DNA from: Ilyomonas sp965277535
GTDB lineage: Bacteria; Bacteroidota; Bacteroidia; Chitinophagales; Chitinophagaceae
NCBI GenBank assembly: GCA_965277535.1
Contig: OZ255825.1
Location: forward strand, 1,054,001-1,118,000
Direction of reading: 5' to 3'
DNA length: 64,000 nt
The notes beneath the pieces were generated by a model that ran no database searches, was not told where the DNA came from, and saw nothing but the letters and a program-made list of their open reading frames with translations. Shown here piece after piece: positions 1 through 8,709 of the stretch (position 1 is its first letter; each line of letters starts with the position of its first letter). The translations under genes and the position numbers were made by a program.

Positions 1-1262
1 CACAGGTGTATCATGCGCCAATGATGAACACGCGCGGCTACGAAGTGCATGGCAATATCGGCAGCCAATTTTATTTTGAAACGAATTTTTATGAAAACCA
101 GGGGCGTTTTCCTGGTTATTTAGACAGCTTGGTAAGAGTTACACAGGTAATACCACACCAGGCCAATTATAAAAATGCTTTGGGCGATGGACCTGGTTTC
201 GATTTTAATTATTCTTCCGCTCGTTTGGTTTACACCCCCAACAAACATTTGTTGTTTGATTTGGGATACAATCAAAATTTTATCGGCGATGGTTATCGCT
301 CCCTCTTTCTTTCTGATTGGTCAATCAATTATCCTTATTTCCGTGCAGCCATTACATTTGGCAAACTACAATATTCGGTAATGTGGTCGGAGTATCTTAC
401 CGCCATCAATCCTTTAAATCAAATTGCCAATTCTCCTTATTATGCATACGGCTATTCGCACAAATGGGCGCAAACGTATTTGTTAGATTATGCCATCACC
501 AAAAAGTTTTCTGCCGGTTTGTTTGAATCGGTAGTATGGAGCGGCAGTAACATTAATCTCAACAGTGAGATTGATGCAACGTATGCAAGCCCTATCATTT
601 TTGCGCATTCCGGCAAATCGAAAAGCGGCATTGATAACAATGAATTGATTGGTTTGAATTTAAAATATAACATCTTACCAAAAGCGAATATCTACAGCCA
701 ATTAGCGCTTGACAAAACGGGCAGCGATGTAAACAATCGTTATGGTGTGCAAGCCGGTGTTCGCTTCTGGGATTTTTTGAAAGTTGCTAATTGGAACGCG
801 GTGCTTGAATTCAACACCGTGAGACCTTACACTTACAGTTCTACAGATATTCATGCAGTGTATGGTCATGCGAATTTACCGTTGGCGCATCCTTTGGGTG
901 CTAACTTCCGCGAAGTGGTTGGTGTTACTGATTTTACTTACAAAAAATGGTGGTTTCGTATTGAAGCGTTCATTGCACAGCAAGGGTTGGATTCGGCAAA
1001 CAGAGGGGTGAACTTTGGAAGCAATATTTTTAATAGCAATAACAATTATCCATCTGGAAACATTACCACAACAGGAGGTATCAAAACAAATATTTATTAT
1101 GGCGATTTGCGCATTGCTTATGTATTGAACCCAAAAACAAACCTACGTTTGGAAACGGGTTTCACGTATCGAAGGGAAAGCAATGTGACTAAAGTTTTTG
1201 AAGACAAATATGCGTACATCGGCGTGCGCATGTCGTTCAGAAATCTTGTTTACGACTTTTAA
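1..1262 (+). CDS. Wzi/RemB-like outer-membrane beta-barrel protein (5' end outside window)
   Basis: The reading frame is open to the left edge, so the signal peptide and N-terminal part are missing; about 419 residues are visible. The chain is rich in alternating aromatic and polar residues typical of outer-membrane beta-barrels and ends in FRNLVYDF, a terminal aromatic as in barrel proteins. The block GDGYRSLFLSDWSINYPYFR is the hallmark shared with the next gene and, from memory, with Bacteroidota capsule-assembly Wzi-like and gliding-motility RemB proteins. It ends directly before the paralogue at 1293, with a 30-base gap, so the two are probably one transcript. A surface polysaccharide-anchoring or motility role is inferred from family only. 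Confidence 0.7.
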   Translation, partial: QVYHAPMMNTRGYEVHGNIGSQFYFETNFYENQGRFPGYLDSLVRVTQVIPHQANYKNALGDGPGFDFNYSSARLVYTPNKHLLFDLGYNQNFIGDGYRSLFLSDWSINYPYFRAAITFGKLQYSVMWSEYLTAINPLNQIANSPYYAYGYSHKWAQTYLLDYAITKKFSAGLFESVVWSGSNINLNSEIDATYASPIIFAHSGKSKSGIDNNELIGLNLKYNILPKANIYSQLALDKTGSDVNNRYGVQAGVRFWDFLKVANWNAVLEFNTVRPYTYSSTDIHAVYGHANLPLAHPLGANFREVVGVTDFTYKKWWFRIEAFIAQQGLDSANRGVNFGSNIFNSNNNYPSGNITTTGGIKTNIYYGDLRIAYVLNPKTNLRLETGFTYRRESNVTKVFEDKYAYIGVRMSFRNLVYDF

Positions 1263-1292
1263 TTGAGCAACCTATTTTATAAAAACTATTTC

Positions 1293-2915
1293 ATGCGCAG
1301 CTATCTTTTTATCCTTTTGTTTTTGTCTATTTTTTTCAAACTCAATGCACAGCAAATACCGCTGAACGAAGCTGTGCAAAACCGTTTGAACCAGCTCATT
1401 ATTACTTCTGACACATCCATATTCACTGGATTTCGTGGCATGAATTGGTTAGAGCTTCAACAACTGAACAAGTTGCAAAAAACCGATTTGATTGACAGTG
1501 CTTTTGGAATATCACCATCACAAAGCGGTGGTTATTTTTTAAAAAATTTAGCGACAGATAACTGGATAAAATTGGGCAAAAACAAAAGCGTTGTTACGGT
1601 TGATCCCTACGTTGAATTTGGTATTGGAAAAAGCAACCAAAAAAACAATGCTTTGGTAAGCGGAGCTGGTGGCTTGCGGGTGCAGGCCGTTATCAACAAC
1701 AAGTTTTCTTTTGATGCGAGTTGGGTTGATTACAGCCAGCAGTTTCCTTCATATGTTGACAGCTTAATTTATAACAAACAAAACATTGTGCCCGGCAATA
1801 ACGTAGCAACATTATATGAAAACCAGCGATGGATTTATAACAACGCCAGCTTTAATTTCACGTATCTTCCTTCTAAACATTTTTTGATTTCCGCCGGTTA
1901 TGGTAAGCAGTTTTTAGGCGATGGATACAGAAGCTTGCAGTTGTCAGACAACTCATTCAATTATCCTTACGTGCGTTTGCAAGCCCGCTTTTGGAAGCTG
2001 ACTTACAATGTGTTGTACAATGAATACGAAAACAAACTTTGGTATCTGGTGAATGGTAGGTCGCAAAAAAAGTTTAGTGTAATGCATGAGTTAGGGATAA
2101 ATGTTTCCAATAAATTTCAGTTTGCGCTTTATGACGAAGTTACTTCTATTGCAAAAGACACTAGCTTTAACCGTGGCTTCGACGTTACTTATTTAAATCC
2201 GCTGATTTTTATACGCCCGCTGGAGTTTTCTATTGGCTCGCCCGACAATGCCATGATTGGTTTTCACTTCAAATACAATGTTTATAAAAAGGGATTTTTG
2301 TATGGCCAGCTTGCGCTGGACGATCTGGCTTTGCAGCTATCGCTTCAAAATCATGCGCAACATTACGCCAACAAATACGCACTTCAGCTTGGGCTTTGGA
2401 ACAATGATTTATTTGGTGTGAAAAATTTGAGCTGGCGCCTCGAATGGAATGGCGTGCGACCTTATACTTACGGGCATGGTGTGGGCAACAATGTAGCTTT
2501 AAATTACTCGCATTATTATCAGTCGTTAACAGATCCACTGGGTGCTAATTTCCATGAGTTTATTTCGTATTTTAATTATAATAACAAGCGTTGGTATGGC
2601 AGTTTAGAAACTATGTTTGCCATTCGTGGTGAAGGCGATGCAAAACCCGGCGTACCTGCCGGCGATAATATTTTTGAAAACCAGAGTTCACTGGGTGCAA
2701 ATGGCACTTACGGAAGCTTTACCTTGCAGGGCAGTCAGCATTATTTTTTTTACAATCAGTTGTCAGCGGGCTATTTACTCAATCCTAAAAACAGGCTGAG
2801 CATTGAAGCCAATGCAATTTATCATCGCCGCACGGGAGAAGATGTTCATCAATCTGAAGCCATATTTTCCATTGGCATTAAAACGGGTTTGTTCAATACG
2901 TATTTTGATTATTAG
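1293..2915 (+). CDS. Wzi/RemB-like outer-membrane beta-barrel protein, tandem paralogue
   Basis: 540 residues from the ATG at 1293. That start is preferred over the TTG at 1263 because it gives a clean signal peptide (MRSYLFILLFLSIFFKLNAQ). After an N-terminal region containing FTGFRGMNWLELQQL comes a beta-barrel with the same GDGYRSL-LSD-NYPY-R block as the upstream gene, and a terminal aromatic (NTYFDY). The two genes are clearly paralogous, so this is a tandem duplication. It is predicted to lie in the outer membrane. In Bacteroidota, relatives are annotated as capsule assembly Wzi family or RemB; a direct function cannot be read from the sequence. One GGCAAAAACAAA word lies in frame at 1575 (read as GKNK). 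Confidence 0.75.
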   Translation: MRSYLFILLFLSIFFKLNAQQIPLNEAVQNRLNQLIITSDTSIFTGFRGMNWLELQQLNKLQKTDLIDSAFGISPSQSGGYFLKNLATDNWIKLGKNKSVVTVDPYVEFGIGKSNQKNNALVSGAGGLRVQAVINNKFSFDASWVDYSQQFPSYVDSLIYNKQNIVPGNNVATLYENQRWIYNNASFNFTYLPSKHFLISAGYGKQFLGDGYRSLQLSDNSFNYPYVRLQARFWKLTYNVLYNEYENKLWYLVNGRSQKKFSVMHELGINVSNKFQFALYDEVTSIAKDTSFNRGFDVTYLNPLIFIRPLEFSIGSPDNAMIGFHFKYNVYKKGFLYGQLALDDLALQLSLQNHAQHYANKYALQLGLWNNDLFGVKNLSWRLEWNGVRPYTYGHGVGNNVALNYSHYYQSLTDPLGANFHEFISYFNYNNKRWYGSLETMFAIRGEGDAKPGVPAGDNIFENQSSLGANGTYGSFTLQGSQHYFFYNQLSAGYLLNPKNRLSIEANAIYHRRTGEDVHQSEAIFSIGIKTGLFNTYFDY

Positions 2916-2920
2916 TTTTT

Positions 2921-2994
2921 TACCGCAGAGAGACGGTAAGACATGAAGTTTGGTTTTGCCCATTTTCTTTGCGCTTTAGTGTCTTAGCGGTGAA
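2921..2994. repeat. Imperfect inverted repeat between convergent genes
   Basis: The left arm begins taccgcagagagacgg and the right arm ends gtgtcttagcggtgaa; the arms are imperfectly complementary (accgc against gcggt, further matches across taagac and gtctta). This resembles the dispersed 'accgcagag ... gcggtgaa' repeats seen in many Bacteroidota genomes. The centre is occupied by TTTGGTTTTGCC (2949-2960), a copy of the dispersed word described in the findings. It may also serve as a bidirectional terminator between 2915 and the convergent gene at 2998. Confidence 0.6.
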
Positions 2995-2997
2995 CAT

Positions 2998-3471
2998 TCA
3001 ATACAGCTCTTTGTCTTCTTTTTCCTCCCATTCATTAAATACGATTATAGCCAACTCGCGACCCATATTTTCTGATGGCAGCGAGCGTTCCTGAACGGGT
3101 TTTGCCAGTTCTTTGTAAATGGCTTCGTCATCAAAACCAATGCGGGCAGCATCAGCAGAAGTATTGGCATAGTAAACCTTTTTAATTCTTGCCCAATAAA
3201 TGGCTGAGAGGCACATAGAGCAAGGCTCGCAGGATGTGTACAATTCACAGCCATCCAATGTATTTGTTTGAAGGTTAGCGCAGGCATCGCGGATGGCAAT
3301 AATTTCAGCGTGGGCGGTTGGGTCGTTGTTTACAAACACTTTGTTATTGCCTCGTCCTATTACTTTACCTTCTTTTACAATCACGCAGCCAAAGGGTCCG
3401 CCTTCTCTATTGTGCATTCCGAAGGAAGACAGTTCTACCGCTTGTTGCATGAAATGGAGTTGCTCGTTCAT
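2998..3471 (-). CDS. guaD: Guanine deaminase (cytidine deaminase fold)
   Basis: 157 residues, the normal length for bacterial GuaD. It would hydrolyse guanine to xanthine and ammonia in purine salvage in the cytoplasm. The zinc site is explicit: DPTAHAE supplies the His ligand and the proton-shuttle Glu, and SCEPCSMC supplies the two Cys ligands. The stretches AIYWARIKKVYYA and GFDDEAIYKELAKP, followed by the ER-x-x-P pattern, match what I remember of Bacillus GuaD rather than TadA, which edits tRNA. It stands alone, convergent with the barrel genes. TadA-like specificity is the main alternative. Confidence 0.85.
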   Translation of the reverse strand: MNEQLHFMQQAVELSSFGMHNREGGPFGCVIVKEGKVIGRGNNKVFVNNDPTAHAEIIAIRDACANLQTNTLDGCELYTSCEPCSMCLSAIYWARIKKVYYANTSADAARIGFDDEAIYKELAKPVQERSLPSENMGRELAIIVFNEWEEKEDKELY

Positions 3472-3568
3472 TTTTGTTCTTGTTGAATGTTAGCCCATAG
3501 ATGACAGACAAAGAAACAAACAGATTACATGCAACTTTCTATCTGTCAACTAACAACCGTCATCTTAA

Positions 3569-4906
3569 TTATGCACTTCTAAACGCCCACTTCATCATTT
3601 GCGCCCAGCTTGGTTTTTTGCCATATAATAAAATGCCGGTACGATAAATTTTACCAGCCAGCCAGGTGGTAAATAAAAAGCCGCCAATCAGGCTCAACAT
3701 ACTGGCTGCTAACTGCCAGTAAGGAACCACATCAGGCACGCCATAGGCAAGCCTTGCCATCATTACCATAGAAGAACTAAACGGAATGATGCTGCACCAA
3801 ACTGCCAATGATGAATTGGGGTTTTGCACTGCCATGTTCATAATAAAGAATGAAAAAATAATGGGCATAGTGATAGGCAGCGTAAGGCTTTGCGAGCTTT
3901 GTACATCTTCAACCACGCTGCCAATGGCAGCAAACAAAGCTGCATAAAACAAATAACCGCCTAAGAAATAAAAAGCAAAACAAACCACCAGCAAACCAAC
4001 CTGTATGTTTCCGGTAATACTGCTGATACTGCTAAGTGCGTGAGAAGCTTCATCATTTGTTATTCCGGCGCCACCGCCTGGCATTGAACCGCCGTGTTGC
4101 TGCGCCTGCTGTACGGCATGTAAGGTATGAGAAGACATAAACAGGGGCAATAAATTCACAACGCCAATGATCAAAACTACCCAAATCAAAAACTGGGTAA
4201 GTCCTACCGCGCCGATACCGATAATTTTACCTGCCATCAGTTGAAAAGGTCTTACGCTTGAAACGATGACTTCAGCAATACGGTTTGTTTTTTCTTCCAT
4301 AACACCGCGCATTACCATCATGCCATAGATGAACATAGTAATGTAAATCAAAAAGCCACACACATAACCCACCAGTTTTGCAATGTCGCGCTTGTCATCG
4401 CTGGTGTTATTACCAATGCTTGTATGCGTAGTTAATGTTGCCGCTTGCGATTGCTGATGGATAGAATCCAGCGTGCTTTTTTGAATGCCTGCATCCTGAA
4501 GCAACTTATTTTCAATCACCTCATTCACTTTATTTTTTATGTCGTTCTTAGCAGTTGAACTGATGGGGTCTTTTGAGTAAATAACATAGTTGTCCTTTCT
4601 CTCCGCATTAAATGAAGGAATGTAAAGCAAAGCATCGTAGCCTTTTGCAGCATAATTGCTTGTATCTACACCCGGAACAAAACGAAACGTAACGGCATCG
4701 GTGCTTTGTAGATTGTTGGTAAAAACACTACTGTTATCCTGCACCGCTACCTTGCTGTTTTTAATAGCATCTTTAATGGATAAATAAGTCGTACCGCCAA
4801 TTAATAAACCAAAAAGGAGAGGCACTAATAAAGTGGTAATTACAAACGTACGGTTGCGAACACGAGTGAGATATTCTCTTTGAATGATGAGTCCGATTTT
4901 ATTCAT
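3569..4906 (-). CDS. ABC-2 type transporter permease (NatB-like)
   Basis: 445 residues. An N-terminal cytoplasmic and first membrane segment (IIQREYLTRVRNRTFVITTLLVPLLFGLL) is followed by a large extracytoplasmic domain (about residues 50-170), then at least five more hydrophobic segments. The loop GVMEEKTNRIAEVIVSSVRPFQLMAGKI is the conserved ABC-2/NatB region. It lies 13 bases downstream of the ATPase gene at 4920-5864 on the same strand, so the two form one exporter. NatAB homologues export sodium, but substrates of this broad family cannot be deduced from sequence; drug or peptide export is equally possible. Confidence 0.85.
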   Translation of the reverse strand: MNKIGLIIQREYLTRVRNRTFVITTLLVPLLFGLLIGGTTYLSIKDAIKNSKVAVQDNSSVFTNNLQSTDAVTFRFVPGVDTSNYAAKGYDALLYIPSFNAERKDNYVIYSKDPISSTAKNDIKNKVNEVIENKLLQDAGIQKSTLDSIHQQSQAATLTTHTSIGNNTSDDKRDIAKLVGYVCGFLIYITMFIYGMMVMRGVMEEKTNRIAEVIVSSVRPFQLMAGKIIGIGAVGLTQFLIWVVLIIGVVNLLPLFMSSHTLHAVQQAQQHGGSMPGGGAGITNDEASHALSSISSITGNIQVGLLVVCFAFYFLGGYLFYAALFAAIGSVVEDVQSSQSLTLPITMPIIFSFFIMNMAVQNPNSSLAVWCSIIPFSSSMVMMARLAYGVPDVVPYWQLAASMLSLIGGFLFTTWLAGKIYRTGILLYGKKPSWAQMMKWAFRSA

Positions 4907-4919
4907 AAAAAGTTAGTGT

Positions 4920-5864
4920 TTATAAAGATGTGGAGGCAACAGATTGAAAGGAGCGCGTAGTAGCTTTTGTACCTTCTACTTCGCGGATAAAAATCTCGTT
5001 GAGCGATGGTAAAATTTCATTGAACGATTCTATCAGGCTGCCCTGTTGAATGAAATATTGCAGCACATCGTTGCTGTTGTAGCCTTCGTTTATTTTTACC
5101 GTAAATTTATTGTCGGTTTGACCTACTATTTCAAAAGCATTACTTGTTAAAGAGGCGGGTAATGTGGTGAGTTGAACGCTAAATAAGTTCTCTTTAAATT
5201 CCTGCTTGATGCCTTTTACTGTGCCATCTAAAATTTTATGCCCCAGGTTCACCAGCACAATATGATTGCAGATTTCTTCTACCTGCTCCATACGGTGTGT
5301 GCTGAAAATAATGGTACTTCCCTGCTGTGCGAGTTTAAAAATTTCATCTTTAATTAAGTTGGCGTTCAGTGGATCTAAACCGCTAAATGGTTCATCCAAA
5401 ATAATGAGCTTCGGTTGATGTAAAACGGTAGTTACAAACTGCAATTTCTGACTCATACCTTTGCTTAAATCTTCTATTTTTTTGTTCCACCAGCTTTGCA
5501 TTTCCAGCTTCTCAAACCAGTATTTTATTTTCTGCATCGCATCGCTTTTACTCAATCCTTTTAGCTGTGCGAGATACAAAGCCTGTTCACCAATTTTCAT
5601 CTTTTTGTACAAGCCGCGTTCTTCGGGCATGTAGCCAATTTTTGCAATGTCGTTCGTCGGGTCGAAGCGCTTGCCATCAAAGGTTATCGTGCCTTCATCG
5701 GGATAAAAAATGCCGGTTATCATGCGCAGCAGCGTGGTTTTACCAGCCCCGTTTGGACCCAACAAACCAAAGATGCTTCCTTGCTCTATTGAGAAGCTAA
5801 TGCCGTCAACTGCTTTTTGTGTGGAGTAATATTTCTTCAGATTGTCCAATTGAAGAATCGTCAT
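4920..5864 (-). CDS. ABC transporter ATP-binding protein (NatA-like)
   Basis: 314 residues. All ABC motifs are intact: Walker A GPNGAGKTT (about residues 36-44), signature LSKGMSQKLQ in place of the canonical LSGGQ, Walker B LIILDEPFSGLDP, and the switch His in STHRMEQVE. The last 80 or so residues form the DUF4162-type C-terminal extension typical of NatA and DrrA-like ATPases. It is first in a two-gene operon with the permease at 3569-4906 and would energise export across the inner membrane. Confidence 0.9.
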   Translation of the reverse strand: MTILQLDNLKKYYSTQKAVDGISFSIEQGSIFGLLGPNGAGKTTLLRMITGIFYPDEGTITFDGKRFDPTNDIAKIGYMPEERGLYKKMKIGEQALYLAQLKGLSKSDAMQKIKYWFEKLEMQSWWNKKIEDLSKGMSQKLQFVTTVLHQPKLIILDEPFSGLDPLNANLIKDEIFKLAQQGSTIIFSTHRMEQVEEICNHIVLVNLGHKILDGTVKGIKQEFKENLFSVQLTTLPASLTSNAFEIVGQTDNKFTVKINEGYNSNDVLQYFIQQGSLIESFNEILPSLNEIFIREVEGTKATTRSFQSVASTSL

Positions 5865-5920
5865 AAGTATTGTTTTCGTTGTTCAAATATAGCAGGGATT
5901 TGGGGAGATTTTGAAAGATG

Positions 5921-6072
5921 TCTGAACTGGGATGAATGAGATGTTTGAGATTTGTGGGACAGGGATGAAGTAAGAAGTTTGTTTTTGCCACAATATTCAA
6001 TCTTATTGATTCAATATTCAATTTCATCAATATCCCAATCATCTCATTCATCCCACAAATGCCGGTTCAGAT
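5921..6072. repeat. Imperfect inverted repeat with TTTGTTTTTGCC in its centre
   Basis: The left arm contains tctgaac and gggatgaatgagatg (5921-5943). The right arm, read on the minus strand from 6072, contains tctgaac, then the same gggatgaatgagatg. The arms carry short indels relative to each other. Between them lie a TTTGTTTTTGCC word (5978-5989) and short direct repeats of caatattcaat. The gap separates two minus-strand genes, so this could act as an intercistronic structure. No gene is present; the short minus-strand frame here runs through the repeat and is not credible. Confidence 0.6.
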
Positions 6073-6074
6073 AC

Positions 6075-7937
6075 TTACGGCAATGAAATTTTGTTATTCA
6101 CGCGGTTTACATCTGCCATGCGCTGGCTTGGGTCAATCTCCACTTCTTTAATGTCTTTTATTTGTTTGGAGATGGCGAATGTATATTCCGGTTGTGTCCA
6201 CTTCCATTCTTCATGCACAATAAACGGTGTATTGTCCTCTGCGCTCTTTGCGCCATACATTAGGTTCGAGGGTATATTATGCATTTCTTTTGTGCCATCT
6301 TTATAAGTAATTAAAACATCAACCGGCATGGGCATATTCCCAATTCTTTTTACCGATACCATTGTTTTTCCATTCACTGTGTTGATGTCGCCCAAAGCAT
6401 AATCAATTGTCTTTGTTGTATAAACCCAATATTCTTTGTACCACTGCAATTCCATGTTGCTCACCTTTTCTGCTACGCGAATAAAATCGTTCGGATTAGG
6501 ATGTTTAAACCGCCATTCGTTGTAATAAGCCAGTAAGATTTTATCCAGCGTTTGCTGACCCACTATATAACCCAATTGCTCCATAAAAATGCAGCCTTTT
6601 GAATACGCTGCAATTGAATAAGCAAAGTTTGTATTGTAGTGATCCGAATGCGTACTCATCGGTTCTTCTCTCTCACTGCTTACCAACCGGAAATAACCAG
6701 CGTAACTATCCACAAAAGCAAAACCTTTGCCACCATGCAGGTAGTTGTTGATGCGGGTTTCGGCATACGTAGTAAAGCCTTCATCCATCCATGGATACAG
6801 GCTTTCATTGGTGCCCATCATGCCCTGGAACCAGCTATGCATCCACTCATGTAATGCCGTCCCGATGCTTGCACTTCTTATCAGCGTTGCCATAGGATAT
6901 TCCATACCGCCATCGCCACCCTGAACAAACGAATAATTTTTATACGGATAAGCACCAAACGTTTTGGCAATGTAAGGATACGCCAGTTGAACTGTGTCAG
7001 CCAGTTTTTGCCATAGCGTTTCCAAAGAATCTACTTTTTTGTAAACGATGTACAGCAACGGGCCATTTTGCGTTTGCCGCTTGATAATGTTGTAAGCGGT
7101 ATCTGCCGCCCACATAAAATCGTGTACATTTTGCGCAGCAAACTTCCAGGTTAAGGTAGAGTTGCTGTTTGATAATTGATGGGTTACAGATTTTATTGTT
7201 TCATAACCATGTCCCACTTCATTCATGTTTTGAATCGTGCCGGTTCCGGCAAGCACATAATTTTTATCAATGGTGATAGCCACATCGTAATCGCCCCACA
7301 CACCGTAAAACTCACGCGCCACATAAGGGTTGGCATTCCAGCCCTGGTAATCGTACTCCACCATCTTCGGATACCATTGGCTCATGCTGTAACGGATGCC
7401 TTCTGCATTGTCTCTTCCGCTTCTTCGAATCTGTAAAGGCACCTGCGCGTTGAAAGCGGCGTCCAGTAAGGTTTTGCTATGTGGTAATATGGGCGATGAA
7501 AGCTTTACTTCTAAGATTGTTTCGTGATAAATGAGAGTTTGTTTTTGCCCGTTTATTTTGATAAAATTTACACTATCCCATCCGATTTCATCCGGCGTTA
7601 AATGTGAGATACGGTCGCGCACCCGGCTGTCCCAATCGCGCACTTCGTTGCCCTTTCTATCAGTGCCCAAAACAATTTTACCCAACTCAACGCTTCGTTG
7701 ATCCATCATACTGTTGGGTTGAAACGCATTCCAGTACAAATGAAAAAACAAACGATTCAGCGTGTCGGGCGAGTTGTTCCAATATTCAATCTTTTCAGTG
7801 CCGGTAAAGCGGTCCGTTTGCACGTTCATCGCTACATCAATATTGTATTTAATGCGCTGTTGCCAGCGATCGGGTTGTGCAAATGAGGCTTGGTAAGAAA
7901 TAAGTGCAAAAACAAAACAAGACGTCCATTTTTTCAT
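6075..7937 (-). CDS. M1 family metallopeptidase (secreted aminopeptidase)
   Basis: 620 residues beginning with a signal peptide (MKKWTSCFVFALISYQASFA, cleaved before QPDR). The zinc-binding motif HEWMH (about residue 362) is followed 18 residues later by the third ligand Glu in WMDEGFTTYAE, and the exopeptidase substrate-anchoring loop is GGMEYP (about residue 342), equivalent to GAMEN of M1 enzymes. It lacks the long C-terminal ARM-repeat domain of PepN-type enzymes, as usual for secreted Bacteroidota M1 peptidases. Probably periplasmic or surface, trimming peptides from their N-terminus. It has a single gene arrangement. Confidence 0.88.
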   Translation of the reverse strand: MKKWTSCFVFALISYQASFAQPDRWQQRIKYNIDVAMNVQTDRFTGTEKIEYWNNSPDTLNRLFFHLYWNAFQPNSMMDQRSVELGKIVLGTDRKGNEVRDWDSRVRDRISHLTPDEIGWDSVNFIKINGQKQTLIYHETILEVKLSSPILPHSKTLLDAAFNAQVPLQIRRSGRDNAEGIRYSMSQWYPKMVEYDYQGWNANPYVAREFYGVWGDYDVAITIDKNYVLAGTGTIQNMNEVGHGYETIKSVTHQLSNSNSTLTWKFAAQNVHDFMWAADTAYNIIKRQTQNGPLLYIVYKKVDSLETLWQKLADTVQLAYPYIAKTFGAYPYKNYSFVQGGDGGMEYPMATLIRSASIGTALHEWMHSWFQGMMGTNESLYPWMDEGFTTYAETRINNYLHGGKGFAFVDSYAGYFRLVSSEREEPMSTHSDHYNTNFAYSIAAYSKGCIFMEQLGYIVGQQTLDKILLAYYNEWRFKHPNPNDFIRVAEKVSNMELQWYKEYWVYTTKTIDYALGDINTVNGKTMVSVKRIGNMPMPVDVLITYKDGTKEMHNIPSNLMYGAKSAEDNTPFIVHEEWKWTQPEYTFAISKQIKDIKEVEIDPSQRMADVNRVNNKISLP

Positions 7938-7962
7938 GCGATAAAAGTAAAAGATAGCAACA

Positions 7963-7990
7963 AAAAAGTCCCGATAAATCGGGACTTTTT
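7963..7990 (-). terminator. Rho-independent terminator of the PepSY-like gene
   Basis: A perfect 13-bp stem, AAAAAGTCCCGAT with its complement, separated by AA, is followed on the minus strand by the T-rich end of the stem. It lies just past the stop of the minus-strand gene at 8010 and before the start of the M1 peptidase. Confidence 0.85.
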
Positions 7991-8009
7991 CCTAAAACTT
8001 CATTTTTGT

Positions 8010-8468
8010 TTATAATGTCAACGTTTCTTTTTCTAACCTTCCAGATGGATTAAAAAACAAATACTTCTTTTGTATGCCACCCACCTTATCAACATACACC
8101 CGGTATTGCGTGCTGCTATCATTTTTTGTAATCAACGTTACCACATCACCGGGTTTCCATTCATCGCGGTTTGCATATTTGCTTTTCGACAAGCCATCTT
8201 TTACGGCAGCCGGTGTTTCATCGAAAGTCAACGCTTTTTCTATTTTTTGCCATTCGCCTTTGTTATTAAATGTAACAGTCATGTTCCTGTCGTTGTCTTT
8301 AAACTGAGCGTCAAAACCAGTTAACTTATCTTTCCATTCCACATCAGTTGCATTAGGATATTTAACTTTGAAAGCGTTGGTAACATCGGAAGGAACTTTT
8401 CTTAACTGAGCTTTTGTTGCGCCTGCAAAAATGAATAAAAACAAAAGGGCAAATACTAACTTTTTCAT
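8010..8468 (-). CDS. Secreted PepSY-like domain protein
   Basis: 152 residues with a signal peptide (MKKLVFALLFLFIFAGATKA). The mature part has two repeats of the short alpha-beta pattern seen in the 'putative beta-lactamase-inhibitor-like, PepSY-like' family: VPSDVTNAFKVKYPNATDVEWKDK followed by beta strands with F-D-A-Q-F and TVTFNNKGEWQKIE. No catalytic residues are expected. The function of this family in Bacteroidota is unknown; it is periplasmic by prediction. It is a monocistronic gene with its own terminator. Confidence 0.75.
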   Translation of the reverse strand: MKKLVFALLFLFIFAGATKAQLRKVPSDVTNAFKVKYPNATDVEWKDKLTGFDAQFKDNDRNMTVTFNNKGEWQKIEKALTFDETPAAVKDGLSKSKYANRDEWKPGDVVTLITKNDSSTQYRVYVDKVGGIQKKYLFFNPSGRLEKETLTL

Positions 8469-8709
8469 GCGAAAACTATTTAGTGCATAACTTATAAATT
8501 TTTATGCCAAGCTGTTGATTGAATCATGGATAGTGGTTACTCTTTAATTGGATATACAAGACTTGCTGTAATATTATCGTATGTCTTTATCAATGCCAGA
8601 ATGTTTGATTTTGCATCTTTTTTATTAACAAAAGTGTATAACCCATATGCCCCGAATATTGGGGAATTGTATTAAATTTGGAGTAATCATTTTAATAAAA
8701 CATTACAAT

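Noticed and set aside
5806..6051. 81-codon minus-strand frame upstream of the ABC ATPase
   Set aside because: It runs through the inverted repeat at 5921-6072 and overlaps the start of the ATPase gene; no protein features.
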